The notes beneath the pieces were generated by a model. The model saw nothing but the letters and a program-made list of their open reading frames with translations, did not search any database and was not told the origin of the DNA. The translations under genes were made by a program, and so were the position numbers. Shown piece after piece: positions 34,079-42,785 of a DNA stretch of 64,000 bases. How positions within the stretch are numbered: position 1 is the stretch's first letter; each line of letters starts with the position of its first letter. Where the stretch lies: the NCBI GenBank assembly GCA_043421945.1, contig JBHOGO010000011.1, positions 19,865-83,864 on the forward strand, in the 5' to 3' direction. The DNA comes from Thaumasiovibrio sp043421945 (GTDB lineage Bacteria > Pseudomonadota > Gammaproteobacteria > Enterobacterales > Vibrionaceae).

Positions 34079-35338
34079 ATGCCGACAACTGAAAACCTGT
34101 CTGAAGTGCTGTTTAAGCCCTCTCCAACCGCTAGAGAAACCTCTACTATTATCAATGTTCAAGGCGCACCAACAACACCTTGTCATGAATCGACTAGCCA
34201 TGATGATGGCCGCGGCTTTTATCGCGCACTCAAGCGACCCCTTTGGGTGTGGGAAGGTGTAGACCCCATTGAAATGGAAGCGATATTTTCCTCTATGTCT
34301 GCCTCGGAGCATGACCGCTCTGATGAGTCCCTCATTGATACTGTCAAGGGGTACCATCAAGGAAACTGGAACTACGAGTGGGTACAACTTGGCATGAAGT
34401 ATCAAAAGAAAGCTATGCATGCCGATAAAAGTGGTCATCTCGCTCCTATTGATTTGGCCTCATTGTGGTTAAAAGCAAGTACGCATTATGGCATTGCTGC
34501 CTATCCCCATTTACGTGGTGATGACCTAGCGGGACAAGCTGATGTGCTAGCGATGCAATCTTATCGTCAGGCAATGTCAATCCTTCATCAAACGATTAAA
34601 ACGATAGAGTTCGATTACAAAGGAAAGGCTATTCAAGCCTATTTGCACCTTCCACGCACTGATAAACCTCTGCCTACTGTGATTGTCAGTGGAGGGTTAG
34701 ATACATTACAGACCGAGTTGTGGCGTACATACACGGATTACTTTGCACCAGCAGAAATAGCGATGGTCACACTTGATATGCCTTCACTTGGGCATAGTCA
34801 CAACTGCCCTTTGAATGAAGATACCAGCGTTTTACATATGGCTTTATTGGATAAATTGCAAGATGTCCCTTGGGTTGACCATCATAATATTGCGACATTT
34901 GGAACCCGATTTGGTGCGAATGCAGCAATTCGTATGGCTTTCCTCGCTGGGAATAGAATAAAAGCGGCGGTTAGTTTAGGCGGTACATTACATGACTTTT
35001 TTGCTGGCGGGACGCGCTTAGATACATTGCCTAGAATGTACTTTGATGTGTTTGCGTCTCGGCTGGGAAAATCATCGATCCCAAAAGATACCTTGGTGAG
35101 CCAACTTAGTGCCTTTTCTTTAAAGCAGCAGGGAATGTTAGGGCGTCGACCATGCCCCGTACCGATGCTGAGTGTGAGCTTAGAGGGAGATTGTTTCTGC
35201 CCACCCTCGGATAGCAAGCTCCTCGCGGCATCAAGCGTGAAGGGCAAGTCTGTTGTTTTACCTGATTCGCCGCTGAGTACAGGCTACCATCGTTGCATGA
35301 TAACGGTAACGCAATGGTTGCAGGAAAAGCTGAGGTAG
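34079..35338 (+). CDS. frsA: fermentation-respiration switch protein FrsA
   Basis: Alpha/beta-hydrolase-fold protein first found as a partner of unphosphorylated EIIA-Glc (Crr, encoded at 53499). The 419 residues match FrsA: NLSEVLFKPSPTARETST, RPLWVWEGVDPIE, GNWNYEWVQLGMKYQKKA, THYGIAAYPHLRGDDLAGQA, PTVIVSGGLDTLQTELWR, AMVTLDMPSLGHS, VPWVDHHNIATFGTRFGANAAIRMAFL in parts, and LGRRPCPVPMLS. ATG 34079 gives a length near the E. coli protein; a longer frame upstream adds an unconserved leader. Its enzymatic activity is disputed in the literature. Confidence 0.94.
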   Translation: MPTTENLSEVLFKPSPTARETSTIINVQGAPTTPCHESTSHDDGRGFYRALKRPLWVWEGVDPIEMEAIFSSMSASEHDRSDESLIDTVKGYHQGNWNYEWVQLGMKYQKKAMHADKSGHLAPIDLASLWLKASTHYGIAAYPHLRGDDLAGQADVLAMQSYRQAMSILHQTIKTIEFDYKGKAIQAYLHLPRTDKPLPTVIVSGGLDTLQTELWRTYTDYFAPAEIAMVTLDMPSLGHSHNCPLNEDTSVLHMALLDKLQDVPWVDHHNIATFGTRFGANAAIRMAFLAGNRIKAAVSLGGTLHDFFAGGTRLDTLPRMYFDVFASRLGKSSIPKDTLVSQLSAFSLKQQGMLGRRPCPVPMLSVSLEGDCFCPPSDSKLLAASSVKGKSVVLPDSPLSTGYHRCMITVTQWLQEKLR

Positions 35339-35473
35339 CCGACAAAGCTCACTAATACCGCTTGCGCAAAGCATGGATATACGCATACTGGAATGGTATA
35401 AGTAATTAGTTTAATTATGTAAACTAACAAAGAAGCATCATTGCGATAACGTACATAACCAAGGATGAATATT

Positions 35474-35875
35474 ATGGCGACTCCTACTCATGGCCGCTTG
35501 ATGATGAAGCTCGCGGCGATTGGTCCTTACCTACGAGACAAATGTAGCCAGAAAGACCGTTATTTTTTCGATTCGCTTGTCACTTGTGTTGACGCCCAGA
35601 AATCGCCTGAAGAGCGGGAGTTCTGGGGGTGGTGGCTTATTTTAGATGTCAAAGATTCAAACTTCACCGCACAATATGGCTTCGGCCGCTATGACTTAAG
35701 TGCACAGTGGCAAGCCGATCCACTACCGACAACAGCGGTTGAAGATGTAGAGAAAAATTTATCAGATTTTGAAGCTTTATTGGCAAAAGGAATGGCGGAC
35801 AATTTTGATATTGAATTACCAAAAGCGACGCAAGCAGATGAAGATAGATTGCAGGAATTGGTAGCATCAAGCTAA
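35474..35875 (+). CDS. crl: sigma-S factor-binding protein Crl
   Basis: Small protein that helps RpoS bind core RNA polymerase. The 133 residues align with Crl: GRLMMKLAAIGPYLRDK, the YFFDSLVTCVDAQKSPEEREFWGWWL core in parts, and YGFGRYDLSAQW. I chose ATG 35474 because AAGGAT (35461-35466) overlaps an earlier ATG at 35465 but is properly spaced from this one. It lies between frsA and proB, the usual gammaproteobacterial order. Confidence 0.94.
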   Translation: MATPTHGRLMMKLAAIGPYLRDKCSQKDRYFFDSLVTCVDAQKSPEEREFWGWWLILDVKDSNFTAQYGFGRYDLSAQWQADPLPTTAVEDVEKNLSDFEALLAKGMADNFDIELPKATQADEDRLQELVASS

Positions 35876-35960
35876 TTTCGGGTCAAATGCGGTATTTTCT
35901 TGTGCTTTCTTGCTGGGGTTGATAAAAGAAAGCTAAGTTTTATTAATAATATTGATCCCA

Positions 35961-37067
35961 ATGATACACAATCACACAATTGTCGTGAAATTGGGAACCA
36001 GTGTGTTAACTGGTGGGACGCAAAAGATTGATCGCGCCCACATGGTCGAGCTGGTTCGCCAATGCGCTGCACTACAACGTCGAGGCCACCAGGTCGTTAT
36101 TGTTTCATCTGGCGCTATCGCCGCTGGACGAGAGCACCTTCAATACCCCGATCTTGCGAACACCATTGCGAACAAACAAATGTTAGCTGCAGTGGGTCAG
36201 TCTCGTCTCATTCAAGAGTGGGAACACCTCTTCTCTATCTATGGCCTAAATGTGGGTCAAATGCTACTCACCCGTGCTGATTTAGATGATCGTGAGCGCT
36301 ATCTTAATGCGCGCGATATGATACAGACACTACTTGATAATGGCATTATCCCTGTTGTTAATGAAAATGATGCGGTAGCGACATCAGAAATTAAAGTCGG
36401 TGATAATGATAACCTGTCGGCGTTAGTCGCTATCTTAGCCGGTGCAGATCAGCTACTTCTGTTAACGGATCAGTTAGGTCTATTTACTGCAGATCCGCGT
36501 AATAATCCGGATGCAGAGCTAATTCGTGAAGTTCATACTATCGATGATACGTTACATAAGCTTGCGGGTGGCAGTGGGACAAACCTTGGTACTGGTGGGA
36601 TGGCAACAAAGCTTCAAGCTGCTGATGTAGCACGCCGTGCCGGTATCGAAGTCACAATTGCTGCGGGTAGCCGACCTGATGTGATAACTGATATTGCAGC
36701 AGGTAATGCCGTAGGGACTCGCTTTTTACCCCTAGAGTCGCCTTTAGAGAGCCGCAAACGTTGGATTTTAGGTGGTCCAGCGATACATGGATCTATTGTC
36801 ATTGATGAAGGGGCAGTACAAGCAGTGACGAGCCGAGGGAGTAGCTTACTTGCTACAGGTATCGTTAATGTCGATGGTCAATTTGCTCGTGGTGAAGTGA
36901 TTCATGTTAATACTGGCAACGGTCAGACGATCGCAAGAGGTATTAGTCGCTATTCATCCGAAGATCTTTCTAAGATTTCTGGTAAACATAGCCAAGATAT
37001 TGCTGCGACACTGGGGTATGAATATGGCCCCGCTGCTATTCATCGTGATGATATGGTTATTATCTAA
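35961..37067 (+). CDS. proB: glutamate 5-kinase
   Basis: First enzyme of proline synthesis; phosphorylates glutamate. The 368 residues have the amino-acid-kinase domain (TIVVKLGTSVLTGG, VVIVSSGAIAAGREHL, NENDAVATSEIKVGDNDNLSALVA in parts, LLTDQLGLFTADPR, GGMATKLQAADVARRAG) and a C-terminal PUA domain (GAVQAVTSRGSSLLATGI, QTIARGISRYSSEDLSKI). ATG 35961 is three codons inside a longer frame starting with TTG. proA follows after 57 bp, and the two work in sequence. Confidence 0.96.
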   Translation: MIHNHTIVVKLGTSVLTGGTQKIDRAHMVELVRQCAALQRRGHQVVIVSSGAIAAGREHLQYPDLANTIANKQMLAAVGQSRLIQEWEHLFSIYGLNVGQMLLTRADLDDRERYLNARDMIQTLLDNGIIPVVNENDAVATSEIKVGDNDNLSALVAILAGADQLLLLTDQLGLFTADPRNNPDAELIREVHTIDDTLHKLAGGSGTNLGTGGMATKLQAADVARRAGIEVTIAAGSRPDVITDIAAGNAVGTRFLPLESPLESRKRWILGGPAIHGSIVIDEGAVQAVTSRGSSLLATGIVNVDGQFARGEVIHVNTGNGQTIARGISRYSSEDLSKISGKHSQDIAATLGYEYGPAAIHRDDMVII

Positions 37068-37124
37068 GCCACTGACTGTATTTCTGATAGAAAAATAAAA
37101 GATAGATTAACTTAAGGAGCCAAT

Positions 37125-38381
37125 GTGGATCTGATCAAACTAGGGCAAGCAGCACAACAAGCTGCATTTGAATTGGCAACAGTCTCTACAGCGCAGAAGA
37201 ACCAAGCACTGCTTATTATTGCGGATGAATTGGAAGCGAATGCAGAGAAGATTCTTGTTGCGAATGCGAAAGATATTTCGGCAGCAGAAGAGGCTGGAAT
37301 TCCCGCCGCGATGCTCGATCGTCTAATGCTGAATACCGAGCGACTACAAGGTATTGCAAATGATGTCCGTAATGTCGTTTCGTTGCCTGATCCCGTTGGT
37401 GAAGAGATTGATGGCCGTGTGCTAGAAAATGGCATGAAGCTGACGCGACGTCGTGTGCCACTCGGTGTTGTTGGAGTGATCTATGAAGCGCGCCCTAATG
37501 TGACGATTGATATTGCGGCTTTGTGTTTAAAAACGGGCAACGCCAGTATTCTTCGTGGTGGTAAAGAGACCTTTCATTCCAATATGGCATTGGTCGAGGT
37601 CATTCAAACCGCATTAGAAAAAGCCCAGTTACCGATGGCATCTGTACAGTACATCTCGAGTCCAGATAGAGAGCTGGTTTCTCAATTACTGAAACTTGAT
37701 CAGTATGTCGATATGATCATCCCTCGTGGCGGAGCGGGTCTGCACAAAATGTGCAAAGAAAATAGTACGATTCCCGTCATCATTGGTGGCTTTGGTATTA
37801 GTCATATCTATTTAGATAAAAGTGCAGACCTTGTTCGTGCGCTAGAAGTGATTGATAACAGCAAAACACAGCGCCCTTCTGCCTGCAATGCGCTCGATAC
37901 GCTATTAATTGACGAAGCGGTTGCTGACGCTTTTGTGCCAATGCTTGCCCAGCGCATGAATGAAAAAGAAGTTTTGTTAGTTGCTGATCAGAACGTACAT
38001 GCTTTATTGGCAGGTAGCACAGATAACCTTCGCGTAGCAGAAGAAGGGGACTTTGACACCGAATGGCTGAGCTACACGCTAGGGGTTAAATTTGTCAGCG
38101 GTGTTGATGAGGCAATACGCCACCTTCGTGAGCATAATGCGAGCCATTCTGATGCCGTGCTGACGAATGATATTTTTGTTGCTGAGCGATTTGTTAATGC
38201 TGCGGGTTCAGCGGCAGTTTATGTTAATGCCTCTACTCGCTTCACCGATGGTGCTCAATTCGGGCTTGGTGCTGAAGTTGCGGTATCGACTCAGAAACTG
38301 CATGCACGAGGACCGATGGGGTTAACCGAACTCACCAGTTATAAATGGGTAGGGCAAGCGGATTACCTTGTTAGACCATAA
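37125..38381 (+). CDS. proA: gamma-glutamyl phosphate reductase
   Basis: Second enzyme of proline synthesis; reduces glutamyl-5-phosphate to the semialdehyde with NADPH. The 418 residues show RRVPLGVVGVIYEARPNVTIDIAALCLKTGNA in parts, LRGGKETFHSN, IPRGGAGLHKMCKEN, the catalytic Cys in KTQRPSACNALDTLLI, and the C-terminal GAEVAVSTQKLHARGPMGLTELTSYKW in parts. The GTG start is preceded by TAAGGAG at a normal distance. Confidence 0.96.
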   Translation: MDLIKLGQAAQQAAFELATVSTAQKNQALLIIADELEANAEKILVANAKDISAAEEAGIPAAMLDRLMLNTERLQGIANDVRNVVSLPDPVGEEIDGRVLENGMKLTRRRVPLGVVGVIYEARPNVTIDIAALCLKTGNASILRGGKETFHSNMALVEVIQTALEKAQLPMASVQYISSPDRELVSQLLKLDQYVDMIIPRGGAGLHKMCKENSTIPVIIGGFGISHIYLDKSADLVRALEVIDNSKTQRPSACNALDTLLIDEAVADAFVPMLAQRMNEKEVLLVADQNVHALLAGSTDNLRVAEEGDFDTEWLSYTLGVKFVSGVDEAIRHLREHNASHSDAVLTNDIFVAERFVNAAGSAAVYVNASTRFTDGAQFGLGAEVAVSTQKLHARGPMGLTELTSYKWVGQADYLVRP

Positions 38382-38404
38382 ATAGTGACTGAATAGAGTG
38401 AATG

Positions 38405-38431
38405 AAAAAAGGAGCCATTGGCTCCTTTTTT
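38405..38431 (+). terminator. intrinsic terminator of proBA
   Basis: GGAGCC (38411-38416) and GGCTCC (38420-38425) with a three-base loop, flanked by an A-run and a T-run that extend the stem. It lies 24 bp past proA. Confidence 0.93.
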
Positions 38432-38552
38432 ATGTCTGATCTTGATCTCAATTTAAGAGCAAAGTCTTTGTACAAGGTTTCTGAACCCGCTTTTCCCACT
38501 GAATATCTTAACTTTGTATCAATCGCTCTGTACCCAGTTTAAATGAACTGAA

Positions 38553-38723
38553 CTACTTATGTGTTGCGTGTTGTTTATTCTTGTCAGCCTTAATGAGCGC
38601 ATCAAGTTGATGATTCTTAGGAAGGAACGTCATATTGGCGGTGTATTTCAACGCCATGATATTACCGACCATGATGCTGATCACAATCATACTGATTACC
38701 CAAGGATTTAGTAGTAGCGCCAT
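38553..38723 (-). CDS. DUF2897-type small membrane protein
   Basis: A 56-residue protein of unknown role. It has one N-terminal membrane helix (LLNPWVISMIVISIMVGNIMAL) followed by KYTANMTF and a hydrophilic, Lys-rich tail. The NIMALK-TANM pattern is typical of the DUF2897 family of gammaproteobacteria. Several in-frame ATG codons lie at 38741, 38738, 38729 and 38723; I chose 38723 because GAGG is nine bases upstream. It is transcribed alone, away from proA. Confidence 0.8.
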   Translation of the reverse strand: MALLLNPWVISMIVISIMVGNIMALKYTANMTFLPKNHQLDALIKADKNKQHATHK

Positions 38724-38925
38724 AATCATCTGCCTCATCATGCTTGTTATATAAACTAATTGTAACGAGGTTTTTCAGTGTTCGCGAATGTGTAAAATTG
38801 ATAATGATCGTTTATCAGGGCTTTCTAGCAATGATGATAATCACAAGATCCATGTAAGTTATTGACTATGAGGTGGTTTATTTTGTGGTGGGGATCTTGG
38901 GTGAAATCAGTGTTTTCAATTTTGA

Positions 38926-39585
38926 TTAACCGGATATGTTACAGATGTAAGTTTGATGAATGATATCCAAATGATTAATCACCCACTCTTTTCCAGCGAT
39001 ATCTTGATTGAGGAGTGTTTCTTCGATGCATTCTGTCGTTAACATTGAGAGACAATATTGGCTGACAGGGGCGTATGAAAGGTGCCAAGGCTCGATGCCT
39101 ACCCCACCAAGATCCTGACGGTAAGGGAAAAAGAAGCCATATTGTTGGGCGTTTTGTTGTAGCCATAGTGAGAGGGCATATTGATGCCCGCCGGCTTGAT
39201 ATTCCCAAGGCTCTAACTGGAGCTTCACGTTGGACGGAAGCAGTGGCTTTGAATAGACATCAATGTCTGTGCCCCAATGATGCCTACTGGTACCTGGTAA
39301 GGCAGACCAACGGAGAATCGCATACCCCTTTTCTTCAATGGATAACCCCGCCGTGGCGAGTGGCTGAGCATCTTTATCAAGGATAGGGCGAATACCATTG
39401 AACTTGTTGTTCCATATCAGCCGCTGGCGTTCGAAGTCGCGAAAGCCGCTGGCAATATCAATCATAATGCCATCGTCTTTCGCTGCCATATACATTGCAG
39501 CAAAGGCTTTCGCCGCCTCAGGGTGGAGGCGGGCGATAGGGTCGAGATGTGTATCGACTAAACCAGTAAGCTGCTCAGGGGTCAT
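38926..39585 (-). CDS. M15-family (VanY/LAS) D,D- or L,D-carboxypeptidase without a signal peptide
   Basis: Zinc peptidase of the LAS superfamily that acts on peptidoglycan peptides. The 219 residues show the metal motif SRHHWGTDIDVY (SxHxxGxxxD), the catalytic/metal motif EPWHLSY (ExWH), and DIASGFRDFERQRLIWNNKF before them, as in VanY-type proteins. There is no signal peptide, so it is predicted to be cytoplasmic and may trim imported muropeptides. Its ATG overlaps the dapE stop (ATGA), so it is translated together with the DAP-pathway desuccinylase. The true bond specificity cannot be told from sequence. Confidence 0.9.
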   Translation of the reverse strand: MTPEQLTGLVDTHLDPIARLHPEAAKAFAAMYMAAKDDGIMIDIASGFRDFERQRLIWNNKFNGIRPILDKDAQPLATAGLSIEEKGYAILRWSALPGTSRHHWGTDIDVYSKPLLPSNVKLQLEPWEYQAGGHQYALSLWLQQNAQQYGFFFPYRQDLGGVGIEPWHLSYAPVSQYCLSMLTTECIEETLLNQDIAGKEWVINHLDIIHQTYICNISG

Positions 39586-40709
39586 TTTAACAAGTTTACC
39601 AGCACGTTCTCATACATATCGGTAAGCTTTTCTAAATCAGCAATACTGACACACTCGTTGACTTTGTGAATGGTCGCATTGACTGGACCAAGTTCAATCA
39701 CTTGACCACCCATTTGTGCAATGAAACGGCCATCAGACGTACCACCTGTTGTTAGCAGTTCTGGTTGTTTGTGGTTTACCGTCTCAACAGCAGCGACAAC
39801 AGCGTCTAAAAGGCTACCCGCATCCGTTAAGAAAGGTTGACCGCTCAATGTCCAATCGAGTGTGTAGTCGAGGCCATGTGCATCGAGAACAGAGTGTACT
39901 TTGCGACGTATCTCAGTATCGGTTAACTCGGTACTAAAGCGGAAATTGAACTGTACTTCAAAGTCACCAGGAATGACATTTGAAGCCCCTGTACCTGCTG
40001 CTAAATTGGGGATTTGAAAACTAGTCGGTGGGAAGTAGGCGTTGCCATTATCCCATTTTGTCGCGGCTAATTCGGCCAGAGCGGGTAACGCTTGATGTAT
40101 CGGGTTATTCGCGAGGTGAGGGTAGGCAACATGGCCCTGTGTACCATGTACTTTGAGGTCGCCAGTGATAGAGCCTCTGCGCCCATTTTTAACGACATCT
40201 CCCACATGATGTGTGCTTGACGGTTCACCGACAATACACATATCAATAATCTCATTGCGATCCATTAAGGTGTCGACAACGCGAGTTGTTCCATTGATGA
40301 ATGGACCCTCTTCATCTGAAGTGATGAGAAAAGCAATAGAGCCTTGATGATTCGGGTTTTCTGCAATAAAGCGCTCAACAGCGACCACCATACATGCGAG
40401 TGACCCCTTCATATCCGCCGCACCACGACCATGTAAGTAGCCATCAATTTCTGTCGGCTCAAAAGGAGGCGTATGCCATTGTGAAAGATCACCTGCAGGC
40501 ACGACATCAGTGTGACCAGCAAAAGCAAAAAGCGGAGAGGCGGTACCACGACGAGCCCAAAGGTTCGTCGTGTCTTCGAACACCATGGTTTCAATGACAA
40601 AGCCGAGCTTTTCCAAGCGGTCAATCATCACTTGTTGGCAGCCTTTGTCCTCTGGTGTCACTGAGTCACGAGACATGAAGTCCTTGGCTAAATCGATTAC
40701 TGCTGACAT
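39582..40709 (-). CDS. dapE: succinyl-diaminopimelate desuccinylase
   Basis: Zinc M20-family enzyme of lysine and meso-diaminopimelate synthesis. The 375 residues show FAFAGHTDVVPAGDLSQWHTPPF in parts, YLHGRGAADMKGSLA with the bridging Asp, FLITSDEEGPFINGT with catalytic Glu pair, CIVGEPSSTHHVGDVVKNGRRGSI in parts, and TTGGTSDGRFIAQ. It lies 9 bp after yffB and overlaps the M15 peptidase gene by four bases. The yffB-dapE pair is the same as in E. coli. Confidence 0.97.
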   Translation of the reverse strand: MSAVIDLAKDFMSRDSVTPEDKGCQQVMIDRLEKLGFVIETMVFEDTTNLWARRGTASPLFAFAGHTDVVPAGDLSQWHTPPFEPTEIDGYLHGRGAADMKGSLACMVVAVERFIAENPNHQGSIAFLITSDEEGPFINGTTRVVDTLMDRNEIIDMCIVGEPSSTHHVGDVVKNGRRGSITGDLKVHGTQGHVAYPHLANNPIHQALPALAELAATKWDNGNAYFPPTSFQIPNLAAGTGASNVIPGDFEVQFNFRFSTELTDTEIRRKVHSVLDAHGLDYTLDWTLSGQPFLTDAGSLLDAVVAAVETVNHKQPELLTTGGTSDGRFIAQMGGQVIELGPVNATIHKVNECVSIADLEKLTDMYENVLVNLLK

Positions 40710-40718
40710 CCGTGTTCC

Positions 40719-41066
40719 TTACTTAAATAGCTGTTGGTATTGTTCGGCTTTAAACCCAACATGAAGTGTACCATCGACACTTAATAGAGGGCGTTTGATC
40801 ATAGCTGGGGCAGCTAACATGAGCTCAATGGCTTTTTGCTCATCGATGTTCTCTTTGTCGGCATCACTCAGCTGGCGAAAAGTTGTTCCGCGCTTATTGA
40901 GTAAAAGCTCCCAACCGACGAGGGAAACAAATTCGCGTAATTGAGCTTCTTCAATGCCATTTTTACGATAGTCATGAAAGGCAAAGTTGATCTCTTCTGC
41001 TGCAAGCCATTTCTTTGCCTTTCGAATGGTGTCGCAGTTTGCGATACCGTACATTGTTACTTCCAT
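40719..41066 (-). CDS. yffB: ArsC/Spx-family protein YffB
   Basis: Small thioredoxin-fold protein of the arsenate-reductase-like family; function unsettled, probably glutathione-linked. The 115 residues show MYGIANCDTIRKAKKWL with a single Cys where glutaredoxins have CxxC, FHDYRKNGI, GWELLLNKRGTTFRQL, and PAMIKRPLLSVDG. It begins the yffB-dapE-peptidase operon. Confidence 0.93.
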   Translation of the reverse strand: MEVTMYGIANCDTIRKAKKWLAAEEINFAFHDYRKNGIEEAQLREFVSLVGWELLLNKRGTTFRQLSDADKENIDEQKAIELMLAAPAMIKRPLLSVDGTLHVGFKAEQYQQLFK

Positions 41067-41330
41067 ACCGACCTTACATCTTTATTTTATTTAGAATGGA
41101 CACAGTTATAGCGAGAAAAGCGCGAGATCACAAATTTGTCGCTAACTTTCACTAACCTATTTGAAACATGCATGTTTTTATCTCAATTACCCCTCTTTCT
41201 GAATGTGTCATTAATGACGGTAAACATGCGCTATTTTCTTCACAATGAAACCGTCACTCCATTGATCAAACGCAACAACTTGATAGCGGAAGTCTGAATA
41301 ATGAGACTTATATGTATTTTGGAGGTCTCA

Positions 41331-41612
41331 ATGGAACTGAATCCTGTGTTTGCACGTCGTCTATATCTTGCGCTTTTGGTCAATAAGATTGAGCGCCCTA
41401 ACGTGCCAAAACTTATCGAATGTACAGGATGGCCGCGTCGTACAATTCAAGATGTGCTGAAGGCGCTACCTGGTATCGGAATCGAACTTACCTTTATTCA
41501 AGATGGCAAACGACACAATGATGGTTATTACCAGTTGTGTGATTGGGGGCCATTTGACCAAGAATGGGTTTGTGATCGTCAATCCTTGATAGAGAATACA
41601 CTTTTCCATTAA
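41331..41612 (+). CDS. small winged-helix DNA-binding-like protein
   Basis: A 93-residue protein, MELNPVFARRLYLALLVNK at the start, with a predicted helix-turn-helix: VPKLIECTGWPRRTIQDVLKAL reads like a recognition helix of a winged-helix domain, followed by a beta-wing (IELTFIQDGKRHNDGYYQL). GGAGG lies five bases before ATG 41331, which rules out an upstream ATG at 41301. No enzyme domain. It is probably a transcriptional regulator conserved in vibrios; the target is unknown. Transcribed alone and followed by a terminator. Confidence 0.75.
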   Translation: MELNPVFARRLYLALLVNKIERPNVPKLIECTGWPRRTIQDVLKALPGIGIELTFIQDGKRHNDGYYQLCDWGPFDQEWVCDRQSLIENTLFH

Positions 41613-41672
41613 AGTGAAGCGCAGCACTTTTGTGCGATAGATACGCGAATGAAAACGTATCAAGTCATAAAC

Positions 41673-41700
41673 AAAAACCAGCCCTCTTGGCTGGTTTTTT
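41673..41700. terminator. bidirectional terminator
   Basis: AAAAACCAGCC (41673-41683) and GGCTGGTTTTTT (41689-41700) form a strong hairpin with loop CTCTT. It stops the winged-helix gene on the plus strand and the narQ-narP-lipoprotein unit on the minus strand. Confidence 0.93.
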
Positions 41701-41755
41701 GTGTCTGGGAATCGAACTTACTTTCACTAACATGAGTCTTTAAAAAAGGCCGAGC

Positions 41756-42097
41756 TTAGTCGTCACAATGATAGATGTGACCGATAAAAGTGACTGATGT
41801 TTGGAATTCCATTTGTGGGGACACCTCGACTCGATTGCCACCGACCGAAACGGCATAGTTGCGTAGCTGGTTAAGTGCACCCGTCGTTAAATCGAAATTG
41901 GTAATGAAATAGAAACTATACCAATGTCCTTCTGAACCCACCCAGGTATCGAGGGGCTGGCAATCAATAGGAGTGAGTGTGTTGTCAAAGACCACAGAAA
42001 CATCATTAGCGGATGGTTCTAGCGGTGTGACAGCACACCCTGTTAAGAGTAAAGAGGCAATCAGTGATACTCGCTGGAACTGTCGCCCAAATATCAT
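41756..42097 (-). CDS. DUF4156-type lipoprotein
   Basis: A 113-residue lipoprotein: signal MIFGRQFQRVSLIASLLLTGC with Cys 21, then a short domain with Cys in PIDCQPL and a C-terminal IYHCDD, and the LNQLRNYAVSVGGNRVEV stretch. The pattern (two Cys, A-x-N-xLRN-like helix, Gly-x-Gly-x-x-V) fits DUF4156. Its ATG overlaps the narP stop (ATGA), so it is translated with the nitrate response regulator. No known role. Confidence 0.75.
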   Translation of the reverse strand: MIFGRQFQRVSLIASLLLTGCAVTPLEPSANDVSVVFDNTLTPIDCQPLDTWVGSEGHWYSFYFITNFDLTTGALNQLRNYAVSVGGNRVEVSPQMEFQTSVTFIGHIYHCDD

Positions 42098-42708
42098 TGT
42101 TGTGATTCCAAGTAAAGTAAGGTGGCAGCGACACGTGAAGGGACATTGAGTTTCTTAAGAACGCTCTTCATATGGACTTTCACTGTTGATTCAGAAATGA
42201 AGAGTCTATCTGCAATTTCACGATTTCTAAAGCCTGCTGCGACAAACTTTAAGACCTCTAATTCTCGCTCTGTTAGGGTCGGAAGTTGTGAGGGCTTTGA
42301 CAAAATATCGGTCAATTGATCGCGAACTTGTTGGCTGTATGCAGATTGCCCTATGGTCATCAATTGGCGTAACTGTTGGATGAGTTCATCTGGCTCACCA
42401 TCTTTCAGTAGGTAACCGTCCGCGCCGGCATTGACTATTTGCCTAATATCATCAGGACTATCCGAAACGGTTAGAATGACGACAATACTCAGTGGATCTT
42501 TTAGCTTCAGGCGCTTTAACGTTTCTAAGCCGTTTAAGCCTTTCATATTGAGATCAAGTAAGATGAGATCGCAGTCGAGGTTAGATTGCAGTGCCGCATC
42601 TCCACTGGCTACATCACCGCAGACGTTAAAATCGTGCTCAGCATTCAGTAGCTGGCTTAGCCCTTTTCTTAATAGTGGATGATCGTCCACAATCATTACC
42701 TGCCACAT
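42094..42708 (-). CDS. narP: nitrate/nitrite response regulator NarP
   Basis: DNA-binding response regulator of the NarL/FixJ family, partner of NarQ. The 204 residues have a receiver domain (VMIVDDHPLLRKGL, phospho-acceptor Asp in LILLDLNMKGLNGLETL, VILTVSD, LLKDGEPDELI) and a LuxR-type helix-turn-helix (LTERELEVLKFVAAGFRNREIADRLFISESTVKVHMKSVLKKL in parts). Start ATG 42708 follows AAGG by seven bases; an upstream frame adds MERRAV. It lies 77 bp downstream of narQ and is expected to activate the nap operon next door. Confidence 0.94.
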   Translation of the reverse strand: MWQVMIVDDHPLLRKGLSQLLNAEHDFNVCGDVASGDAALQSNLDCDLILLDLNMKGLNGLETLKRLKLKDPLSIVVILTVSDSPDDIRQIVNAGADGYLLKDGEPDELIQQLRQLMTIGQSAYSQQVRDQLTDILSKPSQLPTLTERELEVLKFVAAGFRNREIADRLFISESTVKVHMKSVLKKLNVPSRVAATLLYLESQQ

Positions 42709-42785
42709 AACAGCCCTTCTTTCCAAATATGTTCATTTCGTATTATGTTTATGTCTTGTTGCATACTGCTGACAAAGGAAATATT

